From NCBI GenBank assembly GCA_034190875.2, contig CM067354.1:9916888-9980887 (forward strand): DNA of 64,000 nucleotides, written 5' to 3'. The translations under genes were made by a program, and so were the position numbers. Of this stretch, positions 50,441 to 62,403 are shown piece after piece (positions within the stretch are counted from its first letter, which is position 1; every line of letters starts with the position of its first letter). The notes beneath the pieces were generated by a model. That model made no database searches and was not told the origin of the DNA. It saw only the letters and a list, made by a program, of their open reading frames with translations. This DNA comes from Urechis unicinctus (Eukaryota; Annelida; Polychaeta; Xenopneusta; Urechidae).

Positions 50441-51815
50441 GAAGAAATTATCCAGAGGGTTCATGATTTATTAACAGAATCTCATTAGCCGTTCGCTAGG
50501 CACTTGACCCACCTGTCTTAGAGGGCCGTGGAGGGTCATTGTGGCCGTTACGTATTCGCAAGACGACGTAAATATACGCCACTCTTTGGTAGTTCCATAT
50601 AAGCTCATTAGATTAGATTAACAGATATGAAATCAATTATTGAAATCGAGGATTCAAGAATTTGGATGATTGGCTAATAATTCAGGACCCAATGCGACTA
50701 AAGTTGAAAGTGTCTTGCTGAATTGCCACTTGGTTTACATCTCATTTGTTCTGGTAAGGACACGAGTTAGTGGTCACTTTTATCTACTATGAGGCGGTAG
50801 ATTGTTAGTGAAGCGAATCAACAAAAACTGCATTGTCTGGAATATAAATCAAAATGCATTATGCAGCTGAATGATATATTTGATCATTGCATAACAGAAC
50901 GAGTATTGTAAAACACTGCGATAGTCCGATACCGCTCGCATATGACATACACATGTTAAGATAATTGTAATATTTGTCGTCGGAATCAAACAGTCATGTA
51001 CTTATGTGTCAACACATAGACCTATAGACTCAAATACAAAAACAAACACACACATCCGCACACACATGCACAACCTCAAACACCCTCACGCGCACGCACA
51101 AGAAGTTATCCAGACGGTTCATGATTTATTATCAGATCTCATTAGCCATTCGCTAGGCACTTGACCCTGCTGTCTTAGAGGGGCCGTGGAAGGTCATTGT
51201 GGCCATTAAGAATTCGCAGGTCGACGTATGTATACGCCATCGTAGTCATATAAGCTCGCGAAGATGTGAAGTAAAGGCTAATAATACAGGATTAAAACTA
51301 CCAAAGCAAACTTGCTGCAGCTGCGCTGAAATTCGATTGGTCCCGGATTGGCCTTTATATAGGCCAGTAGCGTAGATCAGATTAACAGATAGTAATTAAA
51401 TTATTGAAATCGAGAATTTAAAAATTTAGATGATTGGCTAATTATTCAGGTCCCAATTTGAAGGTATCACGTTAAGCTACTATGAGCCGGTAGATCGTTA
51501 TCGAAGCGAATCAACAAATACTGTAATGGCTGTCAATATAAAATCAAAACATTTATACAGCTATATTTCATTTTGATCATTCCATAACAGAACGAATATT
51601 GTAAAAAAAAGCGATTGTCCGATACCGCTCGCCTAAGACATATATATGTCAAGATAATTGTAATATTTGTCATCGGAATCACACAGTCATGTACTTATGT
51701 GTCAACACATAGACCTATAAACGCAAATACACAGACACAGACACACACATACTCACACACATGCACAACCTCAAACACACTCACGTGCACGCACGTACAC
51801 ACACACGCGAACACA
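50441..51815. repeat. Tandem duplication of a ~0.66-0.71-kb unit
   Basis: Copy A is about 50441-51100 and copy B about 51101-51815. Both begin AGAA-TTATCCAGA-GGTTCA and share CTCATTAGCC-TTCGCTAGGC, GAATCAACAAA, TCCGATACCGCTCGC and CAGTCATGTACTTATGTGTC. Both end in a CA-rich tail with CACATGCACAACCTCAAACA. Copy B has an extra block of about 130 bp (near 51253-51375), and copy A has about 80 bp that B lacks (near 50690-50785). No coding frame is shared. Confidence 0.88.
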
Positions 51816-54800
51816 TGCATGCACAGATGGTATGATCGAAGAAGTAAATAACTGCGCATTTGTCGCATATTAGAAGCGCCATTCCCCCTTAATACCAAAT
51901 ACCAGAGCTAGTAGATTCCTCTGGTGTGACTTTAACAGCCGTGTTAACCGATTGCATCTGTAGGCTCCTATTCGTCTTCATGGGCCATGCTCGTACACTG
52001 TAACAGATCCACACAGGATCAATTATCTATCACAAGCTCAACCATAATTTACGTAATCTCCATTATATCAACCGATAAATGTTTGTAAATTACCATCCTA
52101 GTACACCTTTTGATTTATATCCTCTTTTTCTTTTAGAGGACATCAAGATAAACACCGTAACAATTATATTATCAAACTATATATATATCCTCCTATGAAT
52201 AAGGAAGTAGAACATGTTGCTTGCTTACGGTATCGACTCATCAAATCATTATTCAAGTAAAACCACCTTTATGTTAACAAAGTAAAGTATGACAAGAAAG
52301 ACGCGACTTTGTTCTGGTTTTAGGGTCACCATGTATGGTTCGGCTTGCCTCATACTTCCAGGTGACACTTGTTGAACTAATACGCACCATAAGATTATTG
52401 ATCCGCAGCAAATCCAGAGCTTCCATCAATGGATTACTATTTACTATCGAAATATGTTTAGATAGCGGTCTGAAATAGCGAGCATTCATGTCAACCGTTT
52501 CCGTTCGCTATAAGCGGATATCTGGTTAGACTTAAGCAATTGGTTTGGGACTTGGTTTTTCAAGGAATATTGTGGAAACGTGATTGCTGATAATAAAAAC
52601 CTTGTCGACCACTCGATAGCATTATAAATATATGGTAAATCTCTTTGCAATGCCTTTTTGCCTATTTTGCATACATGTATTAACATAATATATTGGAGAG
52701 TTCATAGGATCGTCTTCTGTATTATTTAACAACAAGGGTGCAGCTGGGCTGAGATAAAATCCATTTACAACGAGAGGGTAAGTAAGATACACACTCAACA
52801 CCATAATCAGCCATACTACTGAAGATATTTATCATAGCCACATGAGCACTAAACAGGTAAATGGTACTATCAATTTATCAAGGACAGGATTTATGAAAAC
52901 CTCTATGTGACAGATTATTGTGGTGGTCGTTGGCTGTTTACAGCAGTGTTACGTCATATCATAAACACATAACAGCTTCACGTACTATATAGTATATATA
53001 CATATATATATAGAGAGAGAAACAGTATGCAATACTTTGCCCTGCATGGGCACATATTAAACACGAATCAATATATAAAAATACTGGACTATGGTCAGAC
53101 AGGTTATGACTTTCATGTAAGCAATGATAATCGGTAATGTAGTGAAACATATTATCAGAAACAATAAAGCGGCCAATACAAGACGTGACATACGAATATG
53201 ACAACATATTCCACATTATCTTAAGTGCAATTAACGTCCTTATCACGCTCAACACATCTCGATACAATTTTATATTACTATTACAGTATGAGTCGCTATT
53301 TTATTAAAGTCATTATGTAAATCTCCGTAAATCGAAAACAGCAGGAGGTAAGTACTGTTTTGAGCCGGTATTAGAGTACAATCCTTCGCCCCTGATTCAG
53401 CGGCGTGTATCCATTTATCTAAGACCGCGTGCCACAACTATGTCAGGCAACCGGGCTTTGGAGTCAATGCACATTCTTTTAATCCATCCAACACTTTGCA
53501 TATTCGGAACAAATAATTACTTACGGTTATTTACTGCTGGCACATGTACTAATGACGCAACACCCAAATTGTAATTCTGACATGTTATAGAAGTCTTATC
53601 AAATATTCCGACTGAGCATGACCGCTAGGTTCTATTGCCATTCCCACTATCATAAATACCTAAACATTCAGACGTGTTTGCTCTTCAGTGTTGTCATTAC
53701 TAAAATAAAGTGGTCAACGTTGTTGACAAATTCAGTATTATGAGACCCGTCGGTAGCTACTTGCATGATGAACAGTGGCGTCGTACATAATAGTTGCATG
53801 TATAAACCACAGAGCCGATAACATTTAAGTTCTTTGACAACATCACTAAAGAATGCAATAGCTGTTGCACAAATTTCCACATGGAGACTTCCTTTTTTCG
53901 ACCTACCTCCATTGGACTAATTAACCCCTGATTTACCTGTAACACGATGATACAGGGCCTCGCTGTTTGCTTCACGGAGAGATTATAGACCGGATCTTTG
54001 TCAGGCCAGTTTCCTCTGGATGTGTTTTCAAATGGAGACGTGCTTCTTTTAAACGTCATGACGTTACGTAATTGGTCCACTTGATGAGCAAGATTACATC
54101 GTTGTAAAAGCCGCCGTGGCGCCCACTTGGACGGAAACTGGATCAAACCAAAACCAACGGGCCTCACGTAAGCAGTCCAAAAGCAGGCCAATCGCTATGA
54201 TTGTTCGCATTTGTTTCAGCGTTGTGAGCAACATATACACATACTATGTTGCATGCCCAGTATATTCAGTATTGAATTGTCATATATACGTTGTTACCAT
54301 TACGTCCGAGGTGGTTCGGAGCCTCTCTACAATACCCATCTACAACTACCTCCGGTTTTGGGACTATACTTTATCATCCCCTTGCCATCATTACGTTTGG
54401 TGCGTGAAGGTGATAGATCTTGGGCCAATACGAGGTCAGCCGTGTTGGGTGACAGACAGCGCAATAACCAGTAGATGTGAGGTGTGTGCTTAACCCGGGG
54501 CCCCTATGGGCTGCTGAAGCTGGTGCGCATTTGTTATACTCGAGGGCTTTTAAACTATTCCTTTCATGATATATGGGATGTACTCAGTTCGGTCATCCGA
54601 ATAGTTAACTATATTTTCTCAGCACACAGTCTTCAATTTAGATGCACATGGCGCTCATCTTACAAGACAGTCAAATATATGGACAGTAATAATGCATATG
54701 TTATAGTTACAACACAACCCAACGCTGCATTAGTTCACGGAGCCGATCTTCCATGACCTGTTAATGTCACAATAGCTTTAACTCTCATTTTTATACTCAT

Positions 54801-56400
54801 AATTGTGGTTATGCAGATTCGTTGTCGACAGATTCTCCGATTCAATATCTTGTCATTAACATTGCTACACTTTTGTCCGTTTCCTTAAAACAGGCTTAGA
54901 CGTCATAGGCTCCATTCACCGCTTGTTTGGGAGTAATGCTCGTCGTTATGAACATGCGCATCAGCATAACTATTGGTATTGCTCTACAAATTGCAATGGC
55001 CACATAAAAATAGATTTTGTTTCTTGTGTTCATAAAATGTGGTAACAACCGCACTGTATTGCCTTGCATATTTGTCGAATCCACTAAAAGCCTGCCTTCA
55101 TTTGAAGACAGAATGTTGTAAAATGCAACGTGTCACATTAATTGAATAATGTTACATTGAATACGCATTTCAAGGGGCACAATTATATGTGAAACCAATG
55201 TTTTATAGTCATTATATAAATCTGCGTCCGGTACGCATCAACCCTAACAATTTACGTTATGTTGCCACAAAAGGACATGTGAACTGAAGTGACTAGAAGT
55301 AAGTTGGTGATATGTTGTTATCTCATATTGCCGGTAACGCACCGTAATTCATCTTGGATAGTTCTTAGATAGAATTTTCAAACATATAGCCACGAGTGCA
55401 AAATGTAATAAACGAGCAGCTAATAATAAACGGCCTTATATTATGCATTTAATTATTTCTCCATTTACAGTAGAAGTTGATATTCGTTGACTAAAGTTAA
55501 TCATTGATGCATCGCTGAATCGCCAAAATTATCATGGTTGTTTTCTCCGTCAATCCAAACGGGTTTCCTGTTAAAACCATGGATAACAAATCTCCACCAG
55601 TTTTTCTTTACAAACGCGCTTTTCATATCACCCTCTAGATATTCACGTAAATATAAGTTATTTTGACGTCCAGTGGTAAGCTCTCAAACTTAAGACCCAT
55701 GGTATCAGTGGCATAGTGTCAGCTTGGATAAATGGATGACTAAGTAATAAAAGACACAAAGCGGTAATAATGGCATATATTTCGATTGGACGCGTTTTAC
55801 TTGCGGCGTCCTCCTTATAAGGGTCGCTCTTTGGGTGTCGGAGGGGGGGGGGATTTCTACTTAATATACATAAATTATCTAGTTACGGCACCATTGTTAT
55901 TGTGGCGTATTGTAGCAAATATAGACCTGTATCATTTTAAAAGTTTGGTATGATCCATGGACATCAACGAGAATATTTAACGTGCCTCGAGAAATGGTAA
56001 TTGTAGCATAAGAAAGACGATTTACAACGGGAATTTTAAAGATACTGTTCAGTCGCATAATTGACACGAGGTTACCTAGCAAGCTGAATGGCAACCACAA
56101 AACGGAAACCATGTGTTTGAAGATTTTAAACTGTCGGTCGCTACACGGCGCTGCTGTCTCTGCAAATAGTTCCTGACGTCGGCCGTTGCCATTTGAGTTG
56201 TCAGAAATTACCCTCCTTGCTCGTGTATTTACCGTCAAGCACAAATGTTGAAAATGTATCTGCATGATTTTCTATTAATTGAAGTTTGCGGCACGAATGA
56301 AAAGATGACAGTATTTATGTCTTCGTCAAACATAGTAATGTAATATCACAATGACCCCTGAGCGCACGGTAAGGACTGAACAGACTCTTTAAGCGATTAT
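51816..56400. other. Noncoding stretch, nothing recognised
   Basis: About 4.6 kb. Two overlapping opposite-strand frames at 53757-54191 (minus) and 54116-54493 (plus) are the longest, but neither has a motif. A poly(G) run of about ten lies near 55844. No repeat family or RNA gene is recognised. Confidence 0.45.
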
Positions 56401-56500
56401 NNNNNNNNNNNNNNNNNNNNNNNNNNNNNNNNNNNNNNNNNNNNNNNNNNNNNNNNNNNNNNNNNNNNNNNNNNNNNNNNNNNNNNNNNNNNNNNNNNNN
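56401..56500. other. Assembly gap of 100 N
   Basis: Exactly 100 N, a scaffold join of unknown true length. Base composition changes noticeably on its right-hand side. Confidence 0.98.
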
Positions 56501-56582
56501 CTCACATATACATCTGTCTTGTACAGCTTTCAGTTAATATCTTCAATCAAAACTTATTTTAGAAGATTATAAACATCCTAGG

Positions 56583-56728
56583 CCAAAATGGTTGTACCAA
56601 AATAGTCGTGATAGTTTTGTCATGCAAAAAAACAACCATTTTGGAACTTTTTTATAAAACCAACTATTTTGGCCTTTTTATATAACCAACCATTTTGACC
56701 ATTTTATATATCCAACCATATTGGCGAT
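56583..56728. repeat. CCAAAATGGTTG inverted/tandem repeat cluster
   Basis: CCAAAATGGTTG (56583-56594) is the exact reverse complement of CAACCATTTTGG (56633-56644). The second form then repeats about every 28 bp (CAACTATTTTGG, CAACCATTTTGA, CAACCATATTGG), separated by T-rich TTTTTATATAA spacers. Related GGCCAAAATG motifs recur at 62.94-63.15 kb. The origin is unknown. Confidence 0.7.
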
Positions 56729-56992
56729 TAGAATAAACAAATGAGCCTTCCGATATTACCAACATTTATTATCCCAACCAACCTACTACTGACAGACCAT
56801 CGTTTATACAACCTTGGGTTACAAAGCTTAGAAGGTCAATGAAACCATAAACGACTTAAATTTAATTCCTACAAACAAGCATACACAAAGTATTGCGCGT
56901 TTTTATGTCTTTCGGGAACCGAAAGAAACTTTTTTCGTTTTCTCATTGTTTATACATAATTCGAACTGTACATTCACAATATTCAACGAGCC

Positions 56993-57190
56993 ATGAAGAA
57001 AAAAGTGAAGTTAATTATCGGCGCGATTCCACGAAATGCTGACGCAATGTCTTGCTCCGAAAAGTTCCGAACCTTACCGAGCGGCAGGTGTACCGGGGGA
57101 ACGGAGAAAATATGCATTAAAGTCATCTATTTTAAGGAAGGGAGTTCTTCAACGTACCCGTTATTAATTTGGATACACATTTATACTTAG
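56993..57190 (+). CDS. Short ATG-initiated open frame, unrecognised
   Basis: 65 codons starting MKKKVKLIIGAIPRNADAMS, ending in TAG, in a locally CpG-containing stretch. It has a lysine-rich start and two cysteines in the middle (SGRCTGG, EKICIK). The length and a true ATG slightly favour it over most chance frames. There is no domain, splice site or conservation evidence. Treat it as a candidate only. Confidence 0.15.
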   Translation: MKKKVKLIIGAIPRNADAMSCSEKFRTLPSGRCTGGTEKICIKVIYFKEGSSSTYPLLIWIHIYT

Positions 57191-57212
57191 GTACTGTGAG
57201 TTTTAACAAGAA

Positions 57213-57596
57213 TTAGTGATACTTAACATTCGGAAGATTGTCGTCTCTAATATTGGAGCACGGACTATTCCAAGTCAAAAATGCACGTACGTCATATGTT
57301 TTAGCGTATTTATATTCTGATTCATGGATAATTAAACTGCCATCATTGAAGTAATTGCTGTAACTATTATACATATCGATTGCTTTGGGCAGATTAATGT
57401 TATTTAACCACTCTGAACACTGTAATCTGTCTGTCAACGATGTCGGACAACATCCTTCGTCCCTTGAATCGGGAGAGTCCAAACAGCTGTCACTATGTAT
57501 CTCCGAGCGACATGGCGACGGTTTTGCCGCACATGGCCAAAGTTGCAAAATCCGCTTAAATTTGGTGCTACAATCTTTAAGCTTTAAATATATCAC
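57213..57596 (-). CDS. Candidate exon, unrecognised (127 codons, minus strand)
   Basis: The open frame on the minus strand contains a cysteine-rich part (WPCAAKPSPC, CLDS, GCCPTS) followed by CSEWLNNINLPKAIDMYNSY and FNDGSLIIH. The latter faintly recalls the W-L-x-x-I-x-L...Y...D-G pattern of SAM domains. The frame starts with GTG, not ATG, so it would have to be an internal exon. GTTAAGT near the 3' end (about 57220) could be a donor. Composition is more protein-like than other frames here, and it borders the CpG-poor block. No acceptor is convincing. Confidence 0.25.
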   Translation of the reverse strand: MIYLKLKDCSTKFKRILQLWPCAAKPSPCRSEIHSDSCLDSPDSRDEGCCPTSLTDRLQCSEWLNNINLPKAIDMYNSYSNYFNDGSLIIHESEYKYAKTYDVRAFLTWNSPCSNIRDDNLPNVKYH

Positions 57597-58813
57597 CTTT
57601 ATTCAGTTTGCCACATACTAACATGTAGTTACAAAATGGAAAAAAAACATGCAATTTTCTGAAGGATTTGTTAAGGTCAGGACTAGGCAGAGGATAAATT
57701 GATTTGTTGATGATTAAACTTTGATTGCTGTTCACTTAAATTCTACAAAAAATGTATCCACAATAAAGGCATTCAGAGTTGATTCAGTTGAATAAATTGA
57801 CTTAATGGACTGAATGTATTGACCTCATAAGGGTTAACAATATAAGGAAATCAATTATCAGGATATCATTATCAAGCAAAGCATATCTACAGATAAATTT
57901 GAACATGATCAGCAGGAACTTTGACAACAGCGTCTTATGTTGCACTATCAGTAATAAACTTTCAATATGGCCAGTCTTGGTGGGTTTCCATTAGGACACA
58001 ATTATTGAATCCATACAACAGCTTGTCCATATGATTCAGCTAAAGATGATTCTCCTGCTGTGCCCCAGCTATAGTTGCACATTCTGTTACACACACAAAG
58101 TTAACTTGTCAAACTGCCAATCAGTCTTATATCACAAGAACTAAAGGAAGTCAATGTAAAACATTACACAACATTAATTCTTACCAACCTGATAAGGTTG
58201 ATCATCAATACAACATGTCACATGAATCAATCTCTTGTTATTAAGTAAAGGAAGTAAAAACTAATCCCTCTCATGTGGCAGAAACTGAATCTACATTTGA
58301 ATATAAACTAATGGAATATTTGTAAAACACATTGTAAGCCTAATCTAATCAATATGCACTGCAATTATATAACCAATAACAAACCGCCTACCCATCAATA
58401 ATTAATGTTACCTTCATTCATTGACCACTGATGGCAACTTTAACATTCTCTTTCTGGGTATCCAGATAACAGACATTGACTAGTGACCACCAGGAAGGTT
58501 GCTATGGAGCTTAGCATTGATAAATATACTAGAATTCAATGCTTGACTGCTCCCCTGGGTTGGCTATGGTGCACTTCCTTCTGTCACTTAACCACTGATA
58601 AAATGGTGTCCCATCCACATAAGCCAGCTCTCTTCACCCTTTACCCGAGGTCACATTTACAATTGTACACCTGAAAATCAGTATATAGTGAAGATGAGGA
58701 CATACATAACATATCTGATGTTCATCTGGAGTTGATTATGTGACAAAGCTAGATGTTCAGAATAAGTCTACAGCCCAGAGAGCTTAGTTCAGTCATCAGT
58801 AACAGGGCTGGAA

Positions 58814-58877
58814 GTTAACTAAAATGGCCACCCGTCCTGACCTGTCCTGGTGACGGGTGGCCATTTTAGATGTTAAC
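58814..58877. repeat. Hairpin with 17-bp perfect arms
   Basis: TAAAATGGCCACCCGTC (58820-58836) pairs perfectly with GACGGGTGGCCATTTTA (58852-58868) around a 15-base loop. GTTAAC flanks both outer sides (58814-58819 and 58872-58877), extending the palindrome with a 3-base offset. It is one of the few CpG-bearing spots in the block. Possible explanations are a small palindromic element, a recombination footprint or an RNA hairpin. Confidence 0.88.
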
Positions 58878-58927
58878 TGGCCTCAAGAAATACTACCCCT
58901 CCAAACAAAAATGATGCCATGTTAGGA

Positions 58928-59040
58928 GAACCCCAGGTCGGTGACATACTGGGCTGGTGACAAGAACCCCAGGTCAGTGTAACGACTGGCTAGTAATAAA
59001 AAGAACCCCAGGTCTGTGTCATGCTGGGCTGGCGATGAGG
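58928..59040. repeat. Three diverged 36-39-bp tandem repeats
   Basis: GAACCCCAGGTC starts at 58928, 58964 and 59003, followed each time by a variant of GTGTCATGCTGGGCTGG and a GA-rich spacer. The middle unit is the most diverged. Confidence 0.85.
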
Positions 59041-59367
59041 AGGTGATATGAATTGCAGATAAATACAGAGCAGATTAAGTGTACAACAATGAGACACTAT
59101 ACACAGGTGCATACATCATAACTGCAAGACCATCAATCAGGACCAGGTGGAGCTTAACAGTCATACTGGGCAAACAGAACTTCTGATAAAAAACTTGTAC
59201 TTAAACAGACTGTTGAAGCCATACTCACACACAGCAAAAACAGATAATACTCATTGTTTCGGTCATTTTGGTCATTCTGATGGTTTTAACAAAAATTACA
59301 TTTAGACATAACATGTCTTTTTAAGCCCCAGTGATTGATATATCTCAACGGAATATGATAAACAAGA

Positions 59368-60762
59368 GAAGCCAAAACATTGATGAAACTACAACATTGA
59401 TGAAGCCACAACATTGACGAAGTCACAAAATTGGTGAAGCCACAGTATTGGTGAAGCCACAGTATTGGTGAAGCCACAGTATTGGTGAAGCCACAATATT
59501 GGTGAAGTCACAACACTGATAAAGCCACAACACTGGTGACGCGACAACATTGGTGAAGCAAAAATTTCGATGAAGGGATAACATTGATGAAGCTACAACA
59601 TTGGTGAAGCCAAAATATTGATGAAGCCACAACACTGGTGAAGCCACAAAATTGGTGAAGTCATAATATTGATGAAGCCACAATATTGGTGAAACCACAA
59701 CACTGGTGAAGCCAAAATATTGATGAAGCCACATTAATGGCAAAAGAACAGAATTGGTGAAGCCACAATATTGATAAAGTCAAAATATTGATGCAGCCGC
59801 AACATTGGTAACGCCTCAGCACTTGTGAAGCCAAATACTGATGAAGCCACAGTATTGGAGAAGCCACAATATTGATGAAGCCACAGTATTAGTGAAGCCA
59901 CAACATTGGTGAAGCCACAGTATTGTTGAAGCCACAATATTGATGTCACAATATTGATGAAGCCGCAATAGCATTGAATCCACAACACTGGTGAGGCCAC
60001 AACAATGTTGAAGCCAAAATATTGTTGAAGCCACAACATTGGTTAAAACAAAACACTGGTAGAGCCACAACTTTGATGATGCCACATTATTTGTGAAGCC
60101 ACAATATTGGTAAAGCCACAGTATTGGTAAATCCACAACACTTGTGAAGCCACAACATTGGTGAAGCCAAAATATTGACGAAGACACAACACTGGTGAAG
60201 CCACAGTATTGGTGAAGCCACAACACTGATGAAGCCAAGATATTGATGAAGCTACAGTATTGGTGAAGCCACAATATTGGTGATGTCACGATGTTGATGA
60301 TGCCACAGTATTGGAAAAGCCGCAGAATTGGTAAAGCCACAATATTGATGAAGCCACAATATTGGTGAAGCCACAGTATTAGTGAAGCCACAACATTGGT
60401 GAAGCCAAAGTAATGGTGAAGCCACAATATTGATGTCACAATATTGATGAAGCCACAATATTATTGAATCCATAACACTGGTGAGGCCACAACAATGTTG
60501 AAGCTAAAATGTTATGAAGCCATAGCATTGGTGATGCCACAGTATTTGTAAAGCAACAATATTGGTAAAGCCACAATATTGGTGAAGTCACAATATTGAT
60601 GAAGCCACAATATCATTGAATCCACAACACTGGTGAAGCTGCAACAATGTTGAAGCCGAAATATTAATGAAGCCACAGTATTGGTAAGGCAACAACATTA
60701 GTGAAAACACAACACTGGTGAAGCCTCAAAATATTGATGAAGCCACAGTATTGGTGAAGCCA
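59368..60762. repeat. 17-bp-period minisatellite, ~80 units, with higher-order repeat
   Basis: The consensus unit is GAAGCCACAATATTGGT, with frequent AGTATT, AACACT and GAT variants. Because 17 is not divisible by 3 and the unit rarely makes stops on the minus strand, long frames of 17-residue period (LWLHQYCGFTN-like) open in all three minus frames. They are by-products, not evidence of a protein. A higher-order copy is visible: CCACAGTATTAGTGAAGCC and about 140 bp after it at 59881 recur at 60371 (offset 490), and a shorter third piece starts near 60597. Confidence 0.95.
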
Positions 60763-62092
60763 GATTGTGAGTGCTGCTGAGCAAAATGTCACCACAAACA
60801 CCTAGTCAATCTCACTGCCTAACAGTAAAGACAGAAGACCTATGGCTATTGAACTCTGCTGCTTTTGACATTAACAAAGTATGACAGCATTTAATCATAG
60901 CTTTTATAGTATATCGTTGTATTCAATGACACACCATGGCTGAATAATAACTTCCAAACCCACTTGTCTAGCAACAATAGTCCATGCCCAAGTATGCAAA
61001 AAGTTTTAGCATTTAAGCCTAATTATTTAAGTTATTAAGAAATGATTCACCCTAACACCCATGAGCTAATAATAACTTAGCTACATTTTTTCTGGAACAA
61101 GCAATTTTAATTTGCTTTTATTTAGCAAATCAGAGGTCAAGAGCCATTAAAGTTTGCAAGATTTGGTCAATATGAAGTTGCAAGCTTGCATTATAAGAAA
61201 ATGTGACATCAAGAATTATTCCCCATTGAGTAAATCACTCAGGGACAAAAGGTCATGCAGCGCTGATATTTACTTTGTAAGTGATCATCAATATAAGAGT
61301 GGTTCATGTTTAATTTGAGACAGGTATTCTCTATTTGGTTAACATAGCTAATAAATATTTTTTCAATAATGTCACAATCAATATATGAGTGACTTGCATT
61401 ATTAAGAAAATGTGACACCAAACGTTTACAAGCAGACAGATTGACAGGGCAAAACTGTACTGTGTCATGTGTGATTTGGGATTTCAGATATGCTTAATAC
61501 CCCTATCAACACTAGATCAGATGCACAGCTTTTAAGACTAACTGACAGATGACCATGGCATTTATAGCTTATACATGATATATTCAAATGATGTGATTGT
61601 ACTATTGAACACTTGTTTGGATAACAAACATTGAACGTTTGACAACAATTTTACTACCAATATTGATGTGGCTGATACCCTGACAAAAGAGGTTCTGGAC
61701 TTTAAAAACCTACCTGGGTTCTAATTATTTGGCAAGCTGCTGTTGAACTTGGCTGTCAGCTAAAACAAGCCCAGTTTGTTTTGGATAGCTATTATTGAGA
61801 TACAGATAGGATCATTCTCCTGACTTATTGATGGCAAAAGTTGTGACTCTGTCCATGACTGAACTATCATATAACACATAATCAAACTTATAGGAATGTA
61901 ATAAAGACTCATGTTTTAGTGTATTACAATGATACATAATATTAGCAGATCATGCTATTTCCATGTCCAATAAAAGTACTTTGATCCAATAAAGGTAGTT
62001 TAAAGGTCACATTGCTGATGCAAGTATATTATTCAAGAATGTTGAAAGCAAATTATCAATCTTCTCCAACACATTTGAAAGAGTAACCCCAC
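60763..62092. other. Noncoding part of the CpG-poor block
   Basis: No coding frame recognised. A small direct repeat, ATTATAAGAAAATGTGACATCAAG-like against ATTATTAAGAAAATGTGACACCAA-like, occurs at about 61190 and 61398. Confidence 0.5.
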
Positions 62093-62403
62093 CCCACTAA
62101 CGCACTACCACCAGAGTAGCTAACCACTGTAAATTACGGGTATTTCGTAATTTGTCGTACATGAAATTTCTTTCCGCAACAATAACGTTCATTGTCACAT
62201 GAATGATATTCAATCTATAAACGTTAGAATCATACTGACCGAGCGAGAATCACATGGAAACAGTGCGTGTAAAATTGTCATGGCTGACCAATCGTCTTTG
62301 TTTATGTTCGCTCTTGTACCGGAAATTCCACGAGGTATGGCAGGCTGGAATAGTTACAATCCCAAAATGTACCTCAGCTTGAGCCCGCGGGTGCGTTAGT
62401 GGG
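62093..62403. repeat. 311-bp segment bounded by 13-bp inverted repeats
   Basis: CCCACTAACGCAC (62093-62105) and GTGCGTTAGTGGG (62391-62403) are perfect reverse complements at the edges of a CpG-containing segment that abruptly ends the CpG-poor block. The tips contain CACTA, but no matching 2-3-bp duplication is visible outside. A 66-codon ATG frame (62199-62399) lies inside and ends in the right arm. CGG|GTGCGT there could also read as a splice donor. A small inserted element or an exon are both possible. Confidence 0.45.

Larger units (their letters stand above)
57630..62092. other. CpG-poor block, ~4.5 kb
   Basis: CpG is rare here (about 4-5 per kb by eye over 57640-58840 and 61000-62100). 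TG and CA are common, and the flanking contigs often have several CpG per 60 bases. In invertebrates with mosaic methylation, this pattern marks long-term methylated, usually transcribed gene bodies. The block may therefore be an intron of a gene whose exons are outside or unrecognised. Apart from the hairpin, the short tandem repeats and the 17-bp minisatellite listed below, I see no gene in it. Confidence 0.5.

Noticed and set aside
53757-54493. Overlapping 144-codon minus and 125-codon plus open frames
   Set aside because: Opposite-strand overlap, no motif and no support for either. Probably chance in a slightly GC-richer patch.
59286-60473. Up to 207-codon repetitive minus-strand frames (Trp-Leu-His-Gln repeats)
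   Set aside because: They follow entirely from the 17-bp minisatellite and open in all three frames, with no independent evidence of translation.
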